Assembly (NCBI GenBank): GCA_029945375.1
Contig: CM057060.1
Span: 310,001-374,000, forward strand
Length of the DNA: 64,000 nt
Source of the DNA: Agaricus subrufescens
Lineage: Eukaryota; Basidiomycota; Agaricomycetes; Agaricales; Agaricaceae
Reading direction: 5' to 3'
Shown here piece after piece: positions 26,170 to 38,533 of this stretch (positions are counted from its first letter, which is position 1; each line of letters starts with the position of its first letter). The notes beneath the pieces were generated by a model, which was not told where the DNA came from, made no database searches, and was given only the letters and a program-made list of their open reading frames with translations. The translations under genes and the position numbers were made by a program.

Positions 26170-26964
26170 TTAGCGTGTGGCCATGAGGGCGATGATGTGA
26201 TGCTTCAGGCGTCTTTGAGCACGGAAGACGCTGAGATTGAAGGCAAGGCAGAAAGTCTGCCAGTGCCGTTGGAAAACGTCGCCACAGGTTGGGACGTATT
26301 CGTCCTTTTTGACGACAGCTTCAGAGATAGTCGCGAGGGCGCGCTCCCGGGCGGGGGAGACGTCCATCTGGTCATCCTCGTCAAAGTCTTCCATTTCCTT
26401 ATTCCTTCCCTTGTCCTTTCTTTTGCGCCTCAACACGGCAGCCCAGCCTTGCTTCTCGTTGAGATTCTCTGCATCGTCTTCGTACAAGGGGGAGGAGGCG
26501 CGGGACTCGTACGAGTTGGGGGGGGAGTAGTCCAGGACGGAGGACGGGGAGCGAGAAAAGGAGGAGTATGCAGGAGTATAGGAGGAGGGGGACGCGTACG
26601 AGTAGCGGCTGTCACGGCGGTACTGACCCGAAGAGCGGCGGTGCGCATACATACTCGAGTACGCGTAGCCATCGGACAGTCTGCGCTCGTCGCACGCGTC
26701 GTCGTCGTCGTCCTCATCGTCGCGGTGATCGTCGTCCGTCATGGAGATGGTCTCCCAGTAGGGGCGGGCCTGGGTGTGCCGGCGCGGGGAGACGGGTCTG
26801 GGGGGGGAGATGGGGATGAAGGGGCGGTAGTCTGGGTCGTGGAAGTCGCCGTTGGTGTCCTTGACGATGGGGATGGAGGTGCGGGTGGGGGAGTACTGGG
26901 GGTCGAGGAGGCGGGAGAGATCGTCGTTGACGGCGTTGCGCCTGGGCCTCGAGAGGAAGGACAT
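26170..26964 (-). CDS. Conserved-looking hypothetical protein, Ser/Arg/Tyr-rich
   Basis: Single-exon frame of 264 aa. The N-terminal 75 residues are Pro/Arg-rich. An acidic Asp run (DDEDDDDDACDE) lies at about 78-92, then a Ser/Tyr/Arg-rich low-complexity middle. The more ordered C-terminus (about 205-264) reads DVFQRHWQTFCLAFNLSVFR then AQRRLKHHIIALMA, an amphipathic basic helix resembling the tail of small basidiomycete hypothetical proteins; that resemblance is from memory. No catalytic motif, signal peptide or membrane segment. The G+C-rich opposite strand produces long mirror frames, which I regard as shadows. A TATA-like element lies just upstream. Confidence 0.75.
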   Translation of the reverse strand: MSFLSRPRRNAVNDDLSRLLDPQYSPTRTSIPIVKDTNGDFHDPDYRPFIPISPPRPVSPRRHTQARPYWETISMTDDDHRDDEDDDDDACDERRLSDGYAYSSMYAHRRSSGQYRRDSRYSYASPSSYTPAYSSFSRSPSSVLDYSPPNSYESRASSPLYEDDAENLNEKQGWAAVLRRKRKDKGRNKEMEDFDEDDQMDVSPARERALATISEAVVKKDEYVPTCGDVFQRHWQTFCLAFNLSVFRAQRRLKHHIIALMATR

Positions 26965-29900
26965 GTTGGGTGGTGGCCGGTTTTGGACGAGGCCCGCGTC
27001 TTATAAGGCCCTCCGCGCGCGATCGAGATCTCCAGCCGAGCCGAACCGGGCCGGCTCGCGGGCTCTGCCTCGCCCACTCCGCGTTGCTGGCTCGCTCGCG
27101 CTTCTTCACTCGCCCGCATTCATCGCTCGCCGGCCCCGTCCGGCTTCCTCTTTCGACTGGCCTCTCCCCCCGGTCCGCCCTCGACGCTCGCCCCCTAGTC
27201 GGAGCATTCTCCCGACCCCTCCCGCCATCGCGTTATTCGGGGTATCGCTCCACGTCATCCTCGCCGTCCAGAACTCGTGGAGTCTCGTCCTTTCTGGCAA
27301 CTTCGGTAGAACACCAGCACCGTCCCTCTGGCCCACCACATGGGCATAGCCTCCTGCTTTCGCGAGGGTGTTCTACAATATACATGACTCATGTCCTGCA
27401 CAAAGCCCATACTTGGGCGGGTCACAGGACCCCCTGTCCGAGTGTTCTCGAAACTACCGCATTCTCAACAGAAAGCGGAACTGAGGCTGAGATCTAAAAG
27501 CGGCATCTAATCCCACTGCGGAGAACGTAGCTTAATGCGGGGCAAGATACAACGGCCGCGGGAATACAACCTGATAACGCATACCGCAGCCGCAAGTTCG
27601 AATCCACGAGAATCACGCTGCTCGCCAGCAATTGACTCGAGTCAATACCTGTCATCTACATCACCAGTAAATGGCCTGTACAACACCGCCCGAACACCAG
27701 CATCACACGACGCATGCAAAAACCGCTCCGCTTCCAAATTCCGAGCCCAATGTTCCGTTCTCCCTGACAACCGAACAACAGCGCTACTACTAACCACAGC
27801 TAGCGCTACTTTTAATCAAACCACGCGGAAGAAACAAAAAGAAAATCTATCAAAAAAGTAAATCGAGTCGGGGAGCACTCACAAGCGGAGGCGGATTTAC
27901 GACACAATAATAGTACCCACACAACTACCCGCATTTCCATTCCTTCCAAACGCTTTTTCAGAGGCATTAGTAGTCTTCCATCGTCCCTGTCCTAATACGA
28001 TTGCGTCCTGGGTACAGCACTTAAATATTAGTTTACATTCTCTCAACATGAATTCAATAGGCAAAGGAGCAGTCCTTGATATGCGATACGATCTGCATTT
28101 CGTCTAGCGCCACGAGCGAGTGGATCACCCAGCTTAACCAGAGTCACTCAGCGGGTCAATAATAATAATAAAACAACCCTAATACCACACCTTTCCCCCT
28201 CTTTCACAAGGGCTGTGAAGCCATGCATTAACAACTGAAACAACCTTGCTTTTGAGAAGACCAAAACGATGTTTCAATTGACCATAGTACCTATGCTATA
28301 CAACAGGAGCATAACTAAAACTCCACAACAACCAAAATCAAACCCGCCCCCACCCCCTCCGAATTCTTTCCCCACTTCATTTCGTCATTAATCATTTCCA
28401 CTTCCAAGTCGGAACTCGGAAACAAACTTTGATCCACTAAAAAAGAACCATATCCACAAAGAAAATGGTCAAGGAAAAAAAAACGTCATAGCATATCCTA
28501 CAATGAACACGAGACCCAAAAAAAAAAAGATCCCATGTCAAGTTTGATGATTCCTCCGCGAACACGGAATAGCCCCCAACACACACAAACCCAACAAGAG
28601 AACGCTCATAAGATCCAAAGTGAAGAGTATTTATTTCAAATTGACATATATATCCTTCATCACCGAAAGACCGTTTCAAAAAAAAAGAAACCCTTAGATT
28701 CCGGGGTAATATAAATTGATTTTCAACTATCTACCAGGAATCACCCGCGCACCGATATGCGGGTCAGCATAATACATGCATATACACATATATATCCCTC
28801 TATCCCCGAAACACAGGTAAACTCACTCCCAAATCAGACGCTTACAATAATAAGAACAACCGGTGTGCCTTATATCATATTTATGAAACGCATATCAACA
28901 AAGACAGCCCGCATGATTACCCGATTGTCATATTAGATTACGAACATCGTAATATATAACGAGTAAGTAGCAATGAGTGGATAACCAAGGTTTGGGTGAT
29001 ATAGAATTTCTAGAAAAGAGCCACATCGTTGAGTTCGTTTGCTATTTAGAGCTCTTTTTCGAAATTTCCGCAGAGTTGTTACAGCTTGGCTGATGAAACC
29101 CCGCCACCTCCCTCGTTCTCAATTTCATAACAGCACAGGCTTAAGCACGTACTCACCACGCTGCTACGCGTTGCACCTCAAATTTGACAGCCTATGAGCT
29201 ATAATCATTCGTTGTTTCTCATCAATCGGGTAATAAACTTCGGCTATGAGATGATAGATAGATATTGAGAGAGGGGGGGGAAGAACAATCGATCCTTATC
29301 AAGGTGTAGATATCATCAATACGTAAACTTATTTAGAAACCCGACTTTGCCGACTTGGACTTTGCAGCAAGCATTCATCAAACACCCCCAACTGGCGATT
29401 GAACACTTGTTTATATAACTTCATTGCGGGTATATCCTTGACCTGATCGACACGAACAACTGATGAATGTGATCTAATCCATCATAATTGTCCTAAAACC
29501 CAACACGGCTAAGCAGTATTCTTCTTCTAAAGAACATTCGAAAATCCGATAACGATTTTGAGACAAAGAAAGAAAGAGAGCCAACTATACGTATCAGTGG
29601 ATCACTGGACAGCTTGAATCGTGGACGCCTCGAGGTTGGAAGATTTCCTTTTGGTGCTACTTCGGCGTCTATACACGAGCCGCGTGGGCCCGACATAGGA
29701 GGAACGCGCGGGTTGCATCCGTGTGGAAAAACTTTTTGATACGCAAATAGTGTGGTCCTCGTGGATTTAGAGAAAAGGGTATAGCACAGGTTGAGTTGGA
29801 CCGGTCGGAGGTCGTAATTTGACGTATCAAAAGCCAGGTGCTGTTGCGAAAATGCGCATACACGAACATGAGGGAATCCAGAGTTAGAACAGAACGTGAA

Positions 29901-29999
29901 CAGAAAGCCCGTTGCCCAGATAAACGCGTCTTGAAGTTGAGAGAGAGTTTCGGCGATCGTGATTAATGGTTTGTATCGATAAAAGTCTATTGACTCACA
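26965..29999. other. Gene-poor region, 3.0 kb
   Basis: The first 350 bp are very G+C- and pyrimidine-rich (promoter side of the 264-aa gene). The remainder is A+T-richer with many A runs. No frame has recognisable protein content. A B-box-like AGTTCGAATCC at about 27,595 does not fold into a tRNA. Confidence 0.5.
26997..27007 (-). promoter_or_regulatory. TATA-like element upstream of the 264-aa gene
   Basis: CTTATAAGAC on the minus strand, about 37-43 bp before the ATG at 26964. The spacing suits a TATA box only if the 5' UTR is very short. Confidence 0.3.
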
Positions 30000-30308
30000 T
30001 CAATCGACGTTATCTCCGCCTTTATCCTTGGAGGCGATCATTTTAACAAGCGACGGTTTCTTGTTTATCGCTATGCGGGGAGGCAGGACAAGACTGTCGG
30101 CCATCCGGAGAAGCTCTTCGAAAGATTCGAAACCATCGGGGCCTCGTTCAATCAAAGGAATCACGACGCCAGTCCGTCTGCCAACCCATAATCCATCTTG
30201 GAATGAAGTATGTCTTACATATCGAATCGAAGCTTTGGATTCATTCATCGAGGAAACCGTGGACGGCGATTTTTTCGGAGGTGCAGTTTGAGCTTCTTTG
30301 GATTCCAT
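30000..30308 (-). pseudogene. Partial Mif2/CENP-C N-terminal copy
   Basis: 102-codon frame whose middle matches the N-terminus of the MIF2 product encoded 14 kb away on the same strand. Here it reads VGRRTGVVIPLIERGPDGFE then SFEELLRMAD; in MIF2 it reads VGKRTGVQIPLIERRSDGFE then PFEVLMQEAD. The first 30 residues differ. The frame ends in TGA immediately before a canonical GTGAGT donor, whereas in MIF2 the same point is the exon 1/2 junction. I found no CENP-C motif or cupin exon downstream. It is most simply a truncated, diverged duplicate. A short functional gene cannot be excluded because the frame itself is intact. Confidence 0.6.
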
Positions 30309-33300
30309 TTATTGATCCTGATATGGGGGTTTGTGGGAAAAAGTTTGATTGTGAAGGAGTCCTCGGGGATACAGGAGCGCGGAGGAGTTGGGGAGAATGT
30401 TATGGGTTTGCGAGTCTAATGTCAGCGAGTTTAGAAAGGTCCTATGCAGTCCTATGATCGCCGTCACGTGGATACCACCCAACTGAGCCTGGTTTAATTT
30501 GCTTAGTTAAGCGACAAGCTCCATTGTGAACCTGATTAATCAACGAGAGCCCTTTATCCTTCTCTGCTCAGGTTATGGGCCATGTTGGGCCCCAGGCCAG
30601 ACACATACTAAATTGATCAATCAAGTCCATCTTATCATTGCGCCCTTTGTATGAGCATTGATCTGCCACTTAACCCGAGTCGCTGCATAATATGAGAAAC
30701 ATGCCAATGCCACAACATGTTGCGAGATTAAGCATATTTTGGTCTCTATGTAACCCTAGAACCTGAACAGGCTTCTGATTGTGTTTTCTATCTCGCTTGA
30801 CGTACTACGATTATTCGTGTTTATATCAGGAAAATCACTCCACCCCTACTGGTTTTTCATATATTCATTATCCCTGATCGTCCTTTTCTGTCAGGTATAT
30901 TGCATACATCATAACAGGCGGTATACATCATCGGCGTCCGGAAAATTGATGATCTAATCTTATCACAAAAGTTAGTTGAAAGGTTCGGCTCTAACCATCT
31001 TATCTTATCCGGCTATCCAGCCCATCAGTAACACACTCCCCACCTGAACACTCCATTTCGAGCCTTACACCCTTCTCCGCTTCCTTGTTTTTCTCTTTCG
31101 CGAAACTTTGCCTCGTGCGGAAACATGCATCGTTTCTGGATGTTCTTGCTGTTTCCATCTCATATCCTTGGTTCGTTCTTCTAGCCAGCCAATGATGCCA
31201 TCGTGGCATGATTTGTGATGTCATGCCAGGCGAGAACAATAAGCCTGCACTGGACCTCAGTAGAAAGCTCGACACAGGCACCTGGACCGTTTTGGAAAAC
31301 TTGGGATTATTGACTCATACCGCTTAATGTCGTCATAACCTCCCCCAATATCAATGTATCTAGTGGAAAGCTTGAGGAGGGGGAGATGAGCTAGAGGTGT
31401 GGAACCCGGGGTGCACACTAGTCACACTTGCCCACAACCACAGAGCCCACTGAATTCGAAATACGCGATCCATTGCAGAAGATATTTAGGTATACTTCCC
31501 GAAGGAACACATGCTACTACATGCAGCTACCAGCAATTCAGTTCTACATATTCGCATCGCTTGCGTATCCTCCCCCTCTCGCTAAAGAGCTTATGGACTG
31601 ATTACCGGGGTGGTTTGAGATCACAAGAAAAGCTGACTGATGCAAAGTTTCAATTCCCGGCAGGAAGAGGTTGGGAATTCATTCTGTACACCTACCCGAC
31701 GTGATATGTCTTTTTACCCGACTTCTGCACCGAAAGCGGTGAAAGCTACCATTGATTAAGCCACACGAGCTGGGTCACCCGAAATCGTCGTGGTAGTCCT
31801 GCCTAGTATACATATATGTTCCTTCCTTCCCCCATCAGATGATCTGCTTTGGGCAGCTTTACTCCGGCATACAAGGAGCAAGGCCTGGTTTCTGGAAAGC
31901 CCCTGAATTGAAGCCGGAACGGAAGGCGAGGGTTAGGGTTAGCATTCCTTGGGTCGTCTTAGCTCGCGCATGAGACCGTTCTCAGTCGTATCACATGGCC
32001 CCTCTACCGCACTCCCTTTCTCTTCCTGTCCTTCTCTCTCTTCATTTTTGAGTAAGTCTCAGAAGCGCCAGCACGATCACTTCGCGAGCTCTCCTCACTT
32101 CCATTAAAGTGAGCATTTGCGGGGTATCAGTCGAATCGGCTTACCGAACCAGAAGCAGGTTTCTGGGAGAGACTCAGAGAGAGGACAAAAAATAGCATGG
32201 ACCACTTTTTCTCAGGCCTATAATTCAGGCTCGTGTTTTCCAGCCTACTCGGTTTGTATTCCAAGGAGCAAAAATTCATTGTGGTGTGACACGACATCGA
32301 CACGGGATATAGAATGTTCTCTATTTATCTAGTCTATGACTGTGCTCCAACCCGTTGTCGGACGTTAGTGCATTCTGTGGCTCATTGCGCCGTAAGTTCC
32401 TCAGACTCTTGGCAATCAATTGAAAGCTTATACGATGACAGGAATGGTAGAAGAGAGAGAGGAGGGGGCGCCGGTATAGCTTGAAATATACTCCCGGAAG
32501 CCAACGAAACTTGCCTCTCCTGAGCATCGTTTTTTCATGTACCCAACGGCTATCGGTTGATTGGATAGCTCGTTTATCCCGGGTCGCCGTATCTGTCAAG
32601 AACTGTCAAGGCAGTTTAAAAGTAGTACGTATGAGAATATCCCTTGCTCCGATTGTGACTGATGGGTGGCTTTGAACGTACTATAGAACTCCCAACTGCT
32701 GTAAAGGGGGGCTGTAATTCTACTTTGCCGCGGTTCGGTTATAGTGCCCTTTATGCTCGCGCCTCTTCCTATCTGCTGCGCTCTAGAGCCTCCTGACCCA
32801 GATAGTTGACAATCGAGTCATTCATGTCCCTCTTCTTGAATTCTACATCCATACATGTTGTCTTTGGACCGCAACCCAGTCTCCACTTTCCACTTGCAGC
32901 CAGCCCCCGGCATACCCCGCATTAATTCCTTCGTGTTTCAAACTCGAACTTCTTCCTCCGCAGGACGACAAGCACCCTTTCCTACCAATAGTGATACCCC
33001 CCCTTCAGCCACCGAACAGAAAACCACGGGTGCGGCTATAATTGATCGCGAAGAACGGCTATAGCAGAGAGGTGATAGATCGTAACGGTACCCAAGACAT
33101 GTGCACTAGTTCTTCGCATCAAGTCCACACTCCCATCAGGCGGTCACTATTTGTTCTAGTTTGATGGTCGGGAAAGACGCTGAGCATGTCAATACAACTC
33201 AGTCACCCTGTGTTTGCTCCTCAGGGTGTTTTGAGCCCGGCGGTGCGAGCTTGTCATCTCAATTAGGCTTTCTGTACTCAGTCTCGGATTGCTCGGCTCT

Positions 33301-36300
33301 GTGAGTCACCTTGATTTACCACTTTAGACGTTATTTTTGGCGCTGACAATGTCCGCCCGCGGAAATCTAGGATATTGCTGATGGGTACGCGTTCGAGGAA
33401 ATAACGGATAAGAGCACCAAGCTTGATTGTGTGGGGTGATATTAATGTCGGTATGAAAGGATGTCCTATCTTGGCTGCTTGAGCACCGATTGACCTCCTG
33501 TATAGTACATTCCAAGTTAACTTACAGGGCCCAGCATGTTCTTCACCATACTGCTCGATGTACCACCGCATCTCCGGTTGGAATGGAAAAGTCAACCTAC
33601 AATTACATGGATATTCGCCCTCCTCGGAGGATGTGTGAATCAGCTGTACAAACTTCTCTATACTGCATGAGCCCTCGTTTTGTCCTCCGGTTTTGACTTC
33701 GGCTCGACATCTTTTGATGCTTGTGCGAATCGAGACCCCCTATTTACAGCCATCTCGCCCCGGTCTGGTGTAACTGCGGTGGCAGCTCATCTTCCACCCA
33801 ACGATCACAAGTTCATGAAACCTGTAATGGCAAAGCAAGGGTTTAATACCGCATTCTTCAACTTCGAAGTTACACGGCGCCAAAGTGTAATAAAAGGCAG
33901 ATTTACCTCAAACAGGGAACTACGGAGAATATGTGGGTCAGGATATCAGGGTTTTTTTACCACCTGTCGGGCAGACAAGACCTGATTTGTATCTGTCATT
34001 TCCATCGTTTTCCCACTTTGATTTTCGGAAACTGCCACTTTTTGAGTCAATCACTCACGCCATGTCATGCCTTTTGCTTTTCATGTTTTTGACATCTTAT
34101 GTCTTCGTGTCGATGTGATATAGTCTGCAGTATGGAGTGTCTTAATGGTCCGGTTGTGAGAACTACACAAATGTATCGTCGGTGCGTTCGACTGTACCCA
34201 TTCATCTAGTCTGCAACTGACCAGTATGCAGGTAGGCATAGAACACGTAAATACAGTTTTTAATCAAACGAAACGTGGAATCTGCAATCCTTTCGCAGTC
34301 AATAGGGCTCATGTTTTCATTTGATGTGTAAGTATCTATTTTTAGAAATATCTACGCGAAATCCATTGACAATCAATGATCCACGTTGTTTACGATCTCC
34401 AGCTCAAAACATAGGTTATCTTATCTGCCTTGCGGCATATGTACACGCGTATTCGTCGTTACCATCGGTTTCTACGTGAATGCCACGACCGAACCAACCG
34501 GCTTGAGACACAAACTAGAAAATCGAGCCAACTCGAGTTTAGAGAAGAACCATGCGCAGGGCTATAGCTGTTTGACGCACTTTTTTAGTGCCAACCCTCA
34601 TTACTATTCGCCAGGTATCAGGCACGTCGATCCGGCTCGGATTGATCGACTTCCTCGTTCTTCTCATTGGATAGAGAGAAACGAACTGGGGCGTTGCGTT
34701 ACCGGCTACTAATTTACTACCTTAACCCTTTCCAAGGCACTAATTATTCAATGCCTTTACCAAAGTAAGGGTTGATTTGCATCCTTAATCCTAATTCGTC
34801 CCTTATGCCAATCCCCTGAGGCGCGTCGACGCGCCTCTACTTGTGATATATTGTGTCCGCGCCATCCAACTCCTAAATTACCGGATTCTGACCTAAATCG
34901 TACGACCGAGCGTAGGCAGGTGAAGAGATGCAAAGACTTGGAGAAGTACTTGTGGAAAAGAAGGTTTCAGAGCCCATGGCTCGATCATACCGCTGTGGAC
35001 GGGGAGCACAGCTACACCTTGGGTTGGTTAATTGCTGTGCGAAAGCTATTGTCTGGTACTACCGGACAATCGTCTCATGTCCACGCAGTAAACAGACGAC
35101 TTTCATATGACCGAGGGTTTCCATTGTTGGCCACACAAAACCCTGCATGCAACAAAGTTGGTCTTTTCTTTTCGAAAAATGGCGTCATGGTCGATGGTGG
35201 TGATGCTGAGATGGGCCCAGGTGGTAGAGAAGCAACATTTCGATTATAATAACATGAGGTGTGTCGCATTAAACTGAGACTGCATGTTCACACGTGTTTT
35301 GCTAAATGTGTCCTCTACCGTTCTATCGAACGAGTTCTCTGCTGCCCGGGCACAGGTACTTGAAAGTCAGACACAAGCGATGTGGAGCTCTCAACGTTCT
35401 TTCAGTTAATAGACATCAGGCTCACCTATCACATTACTTCACTGCTTTGTCGGACTTGTGTAGCTAATAACAGACACTAGAAATGACCGTACCTATTCAA
35501 AGGCAAATTGAACCTTTGATAGAATCAGTTCGTTTAAACAGTGCTGCCAGGGCGAAAACCCCAAAAGCCGATCTCGTCACACTGCTATGATCGCTCTATT
35601 TGATCTTTTATGTTCATCGATCATACCATTTGGTGGCAATTGTCGGTGAAATGTCAATATTAGAGTGCCAACAAGCCGGTTTCTCCGTTGTTAAGCTCTA
35701 GTCATGAATTCTGAACCGAAGTTCTGATGTTCTCTAACCGTAACGTTCCGGTCGGTGTTCCGAATTATACAGACCCTCAGGTAGTGCGCACATGCCAACT
35801 CTTCTGTGGAGATAGTGTCCGCGGAATTGCGTTTCATTTGTGATGGCGGCTTATCCGGGCCAATAAAATCTCCGGGATCCTCACTCTTCGGTGGATCGCG
35901 GCATTTATAACATATGCCGGTTATCAGCCCACTCACATTGTCATCTTATCTAGGCTTATTCCCTCAAATCTTTCCTTTTTGTTCCTTCTTCTCGTTGAGG
36001 GAAAAGAATATTCTATAAAGCATATCAGTTACTCGGAAACTCACAGAAAAAGGTCGCACACCGTACCTTTAGAAGAAGTGAGCCTCTTATTTACGACAAA
36101 GGAATCCCCGCATCTTAAGCTTGAAGAGTGAGTCTGTCTCCGCAGTTTCGCATCCCCCTTATTCCCTGACGAATTTGTAATCTGAGTGACTAAGGCGGGA
36201 TTCAAATGGGCGGTGGAAGAACGCTGTTAAGATGCGAGTTCGTCGGTCTGCCGCTAACTCAACTTTTTGTTCTTACACGCTTCGTGCGAGGAAGACCGGA

Positions 36301-38224
36301 CTTCATTTCTGATGCAAACTTCCCAGCCATGGTTCGCCTTATCCCAATTCGAAACTTCTTCTTTATCGCTACAAAGTAAGCCATCTGTTGATGTCTAGAA
36401 ATTCTTTTAATAAAACCCGAGCCTGAGAACTGATGTGATTATCTTCGGAATTCGGAACACTTTCACGTTTGCTACGGTGATTAAATGATGCAAGGCCTGG
36501 TGTTGGGTCAAGGGCATACGCATTTTGCCAAACCAAAGGCGTGTGGTGTGCGCTTCATCGTGAGTTATCTATGTTACGCGATTTTTGCTCAGCTGCTGCG
36601 ATAATCGACAATTGTCACCTGCCTCTAGACCGCGACGTCATAGAGAACGAAAGTCATGCCAGCACGAATAAATCTCACACTCGGTTCAGGTAGAGGGCTT
36701 GGGCATGGTTCCAAACTCCCAATTCTCCAGGTAGCGGCCCCAATCAACGTGTCGTAGGAAGAACTTCGGTTAACCTGGGCATCCAATCCGAGTTGGAATC
36801 AGGAGTGCATCCGAGGCCTGGAAGGTGTCTTACGGATTCTTAATGTGCGGCCCAAAGGTTGCCTCTCGAAGCTTCCATCTGTACATTCGGTCTCATGAAC
36901 AACTTCGAATACGACGGGAAAGGCTCAAGCCCAAGATGATGCTCCACGGAGCGATGTTCGCGTGGGTTATCAAGATGTGGACTCTAGTCGCCGTATCACA
37001 CGTGAATTATCAAGATGGAAAAGACTATAGACGAAATTCGGAAAGTGAACTGAAGTGTGATTGAAAGAAGCTGATTGGAAACCACGGTTCGCAACTTTGC
37101 CAAAATGCCACTGGCTATCCAGGGTGTGGTATATATAGATTGTCGAAGCTGATCGGTGTTCCAAACCGGTCAACTCCGGGAATCAACGCCAGTGATGGAT
37201 AATCTTTCTCCTGCATACTCCTATGCAGTGGTGTCATATATGGGGTCGTATATGGTGTCGTATAGGTGTTTCGTTAATGCCGACTCAAGCTTCAAAGTAG
37301 CCATCGGAGTGATTTCGGTGAGTCATAGTGGTTCATGGTAGAACCACTTGACCACGTTTAATCACTGGTCAGCAACTTCTGTGTAGTGATAGTCCGTCTC
37401 GGAGGCGCAAACCACCGATGTACAAAAAAGGTGTTGATTCTCACAATGGGGTATAGTGCATCGCTTTCTGTCATATCAGACGCGGGGGAAGCATCTTATC
37501 AGCACTCATCTCGATGTCATCGGGGGAATAGTCCTGACCAATCACCAAGTCGGCGTCTATGCGAACCAATCGTTGTGCCGAACTGTGATTGCAGAGATGA
37601 TTGGATGCTGGGAAACAGCGAGTTATTTGAAGTGTCTTTTTTCTGAAAGAGCAGTTGGTCATAAATCATGGACCCTCTTGCGATCAGCTATTGGGGTGTC
37701 CCTGAAGAGAGCAAATTTTTACCAGCCTGCTTGTACTGGCTTGAATGGAAATGGTGCCGAACTCATTTCCCAGAACGCATGCCACAAACCGCTACACCGG
37801 GAGTTTGTCCGACTGAGGTCGGGCTCTCAGTCCCGTGTCGGTCCGCCTTCCAACAAACCACCCGCAATTGAAGACAAATAGTAGAGGGAGAAGCAAGACC
37901 AGTCCACGTGTATCAAAGTACATGCATTCTCAAGATGGATAAAAGGGAAGCAGGTCGGCCCGGTATGTTATTTTTGATCTAGGCTTAGAAAGCCGAACGT
38001 CCGAGTCGGCGCCTTTCCAGAATTAGTGCCTTGGGAAAAGTAGCTCGTACTTGGATACTCTGTCTTCGTAAGACATGTATAGTAATCGGAGTCGGAGTCT
38101 ACAATTGGCCGTGTCGTTTTTCTGACGTGCTGGTGGTGTGTCAGTGGAAAACATTGGAGGTGAAGAAGTTGTCTGCTTAAAGCTGCCAGAGGAACCAATT
38201 TGCTTTGTGACATTGAACCCTGAC
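30309..38224. other. Gene-poor region, 7.9 kb
   Basis: No gene supported. Short frames show no recognised domain. The minus-strand frame at 33278-33595 has protein-like composition (FPFQPEMRWYIEQYGEEHAG followed by a GTAAGT donor) but could not be assigned. Two telomere-type units (GGGTTAGGGTTAG) occur at 31930-31942. Short direct repeats of a GTCATATATGGGG / GTCGTATATGG type lie at about 37,228-37,265. Confidence 0.55.
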
Positions 38225-38335
38225 GAACTGAACCCTCAGTGAACCAGGAACTTCTTGCATTAGTTTTCCATGACGCCATGGCGAAAATCTGATTGCGTCA
38301 TTTATGCAAAGCGTAGGAAATTGCAGAACTTAGTT
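38225..38335. repeat. Direct repeat, left copy flanking the HNH gene pair
   Basis: Matches 41948-42075 in the same orientation at roughly three quarters of positions over about 95 bp, with shared blocks such as CAGTGAACCAGG, CCATGACGCCAT and ATTGCGTCATT. The match continues more weakly to a GCAGAAC(T/C)TAG block. This copy lies inside an open minus-strand frame beginning MASWKTN; the other copy has that frame broken. Confidence 0.65.
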
Positions 38336-38533
38336 GCAAGACGGTGAGTAACTGAGTCAGAGTATAGTTAGCAGTCAGCGGATTACTCATTCATGATTAC
38401 CAGCTACTGTGGCTTACTGATGATCCTGTCATCTACAAGATGAGAAGAAATCGCAAGAGAACGGCATTATAACCTAAGTGAGATTCCAGGCAGGAGCCAC
38501 TCAAATGAAGACATGACAACATATACTAAAAAT

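Noticed and set aside
26137..27006. 289-codon plus-strand frame opposite the 264-aa gene, plus several other long frames on both strands up to 27,497
   Set aside because: Valine/glycine/arginine-rich mirror translation of a G+C-rich gene; the minus frame has ordered structure and an upstream TATA-like element.
27520..27615. tRNA-like stretch with GTAGCTTAAT and AGTTCGAATCC boxes
   Set aside because: T-arm and acceptor stems do not pair and no anticodon arm can be drawn.
33278..33595. Protein-like minus-strand frame with an internal GTAAGT donor
   Set aside because: Several frames are equally open and the acceptor choice is arbitrary; no family recognised.
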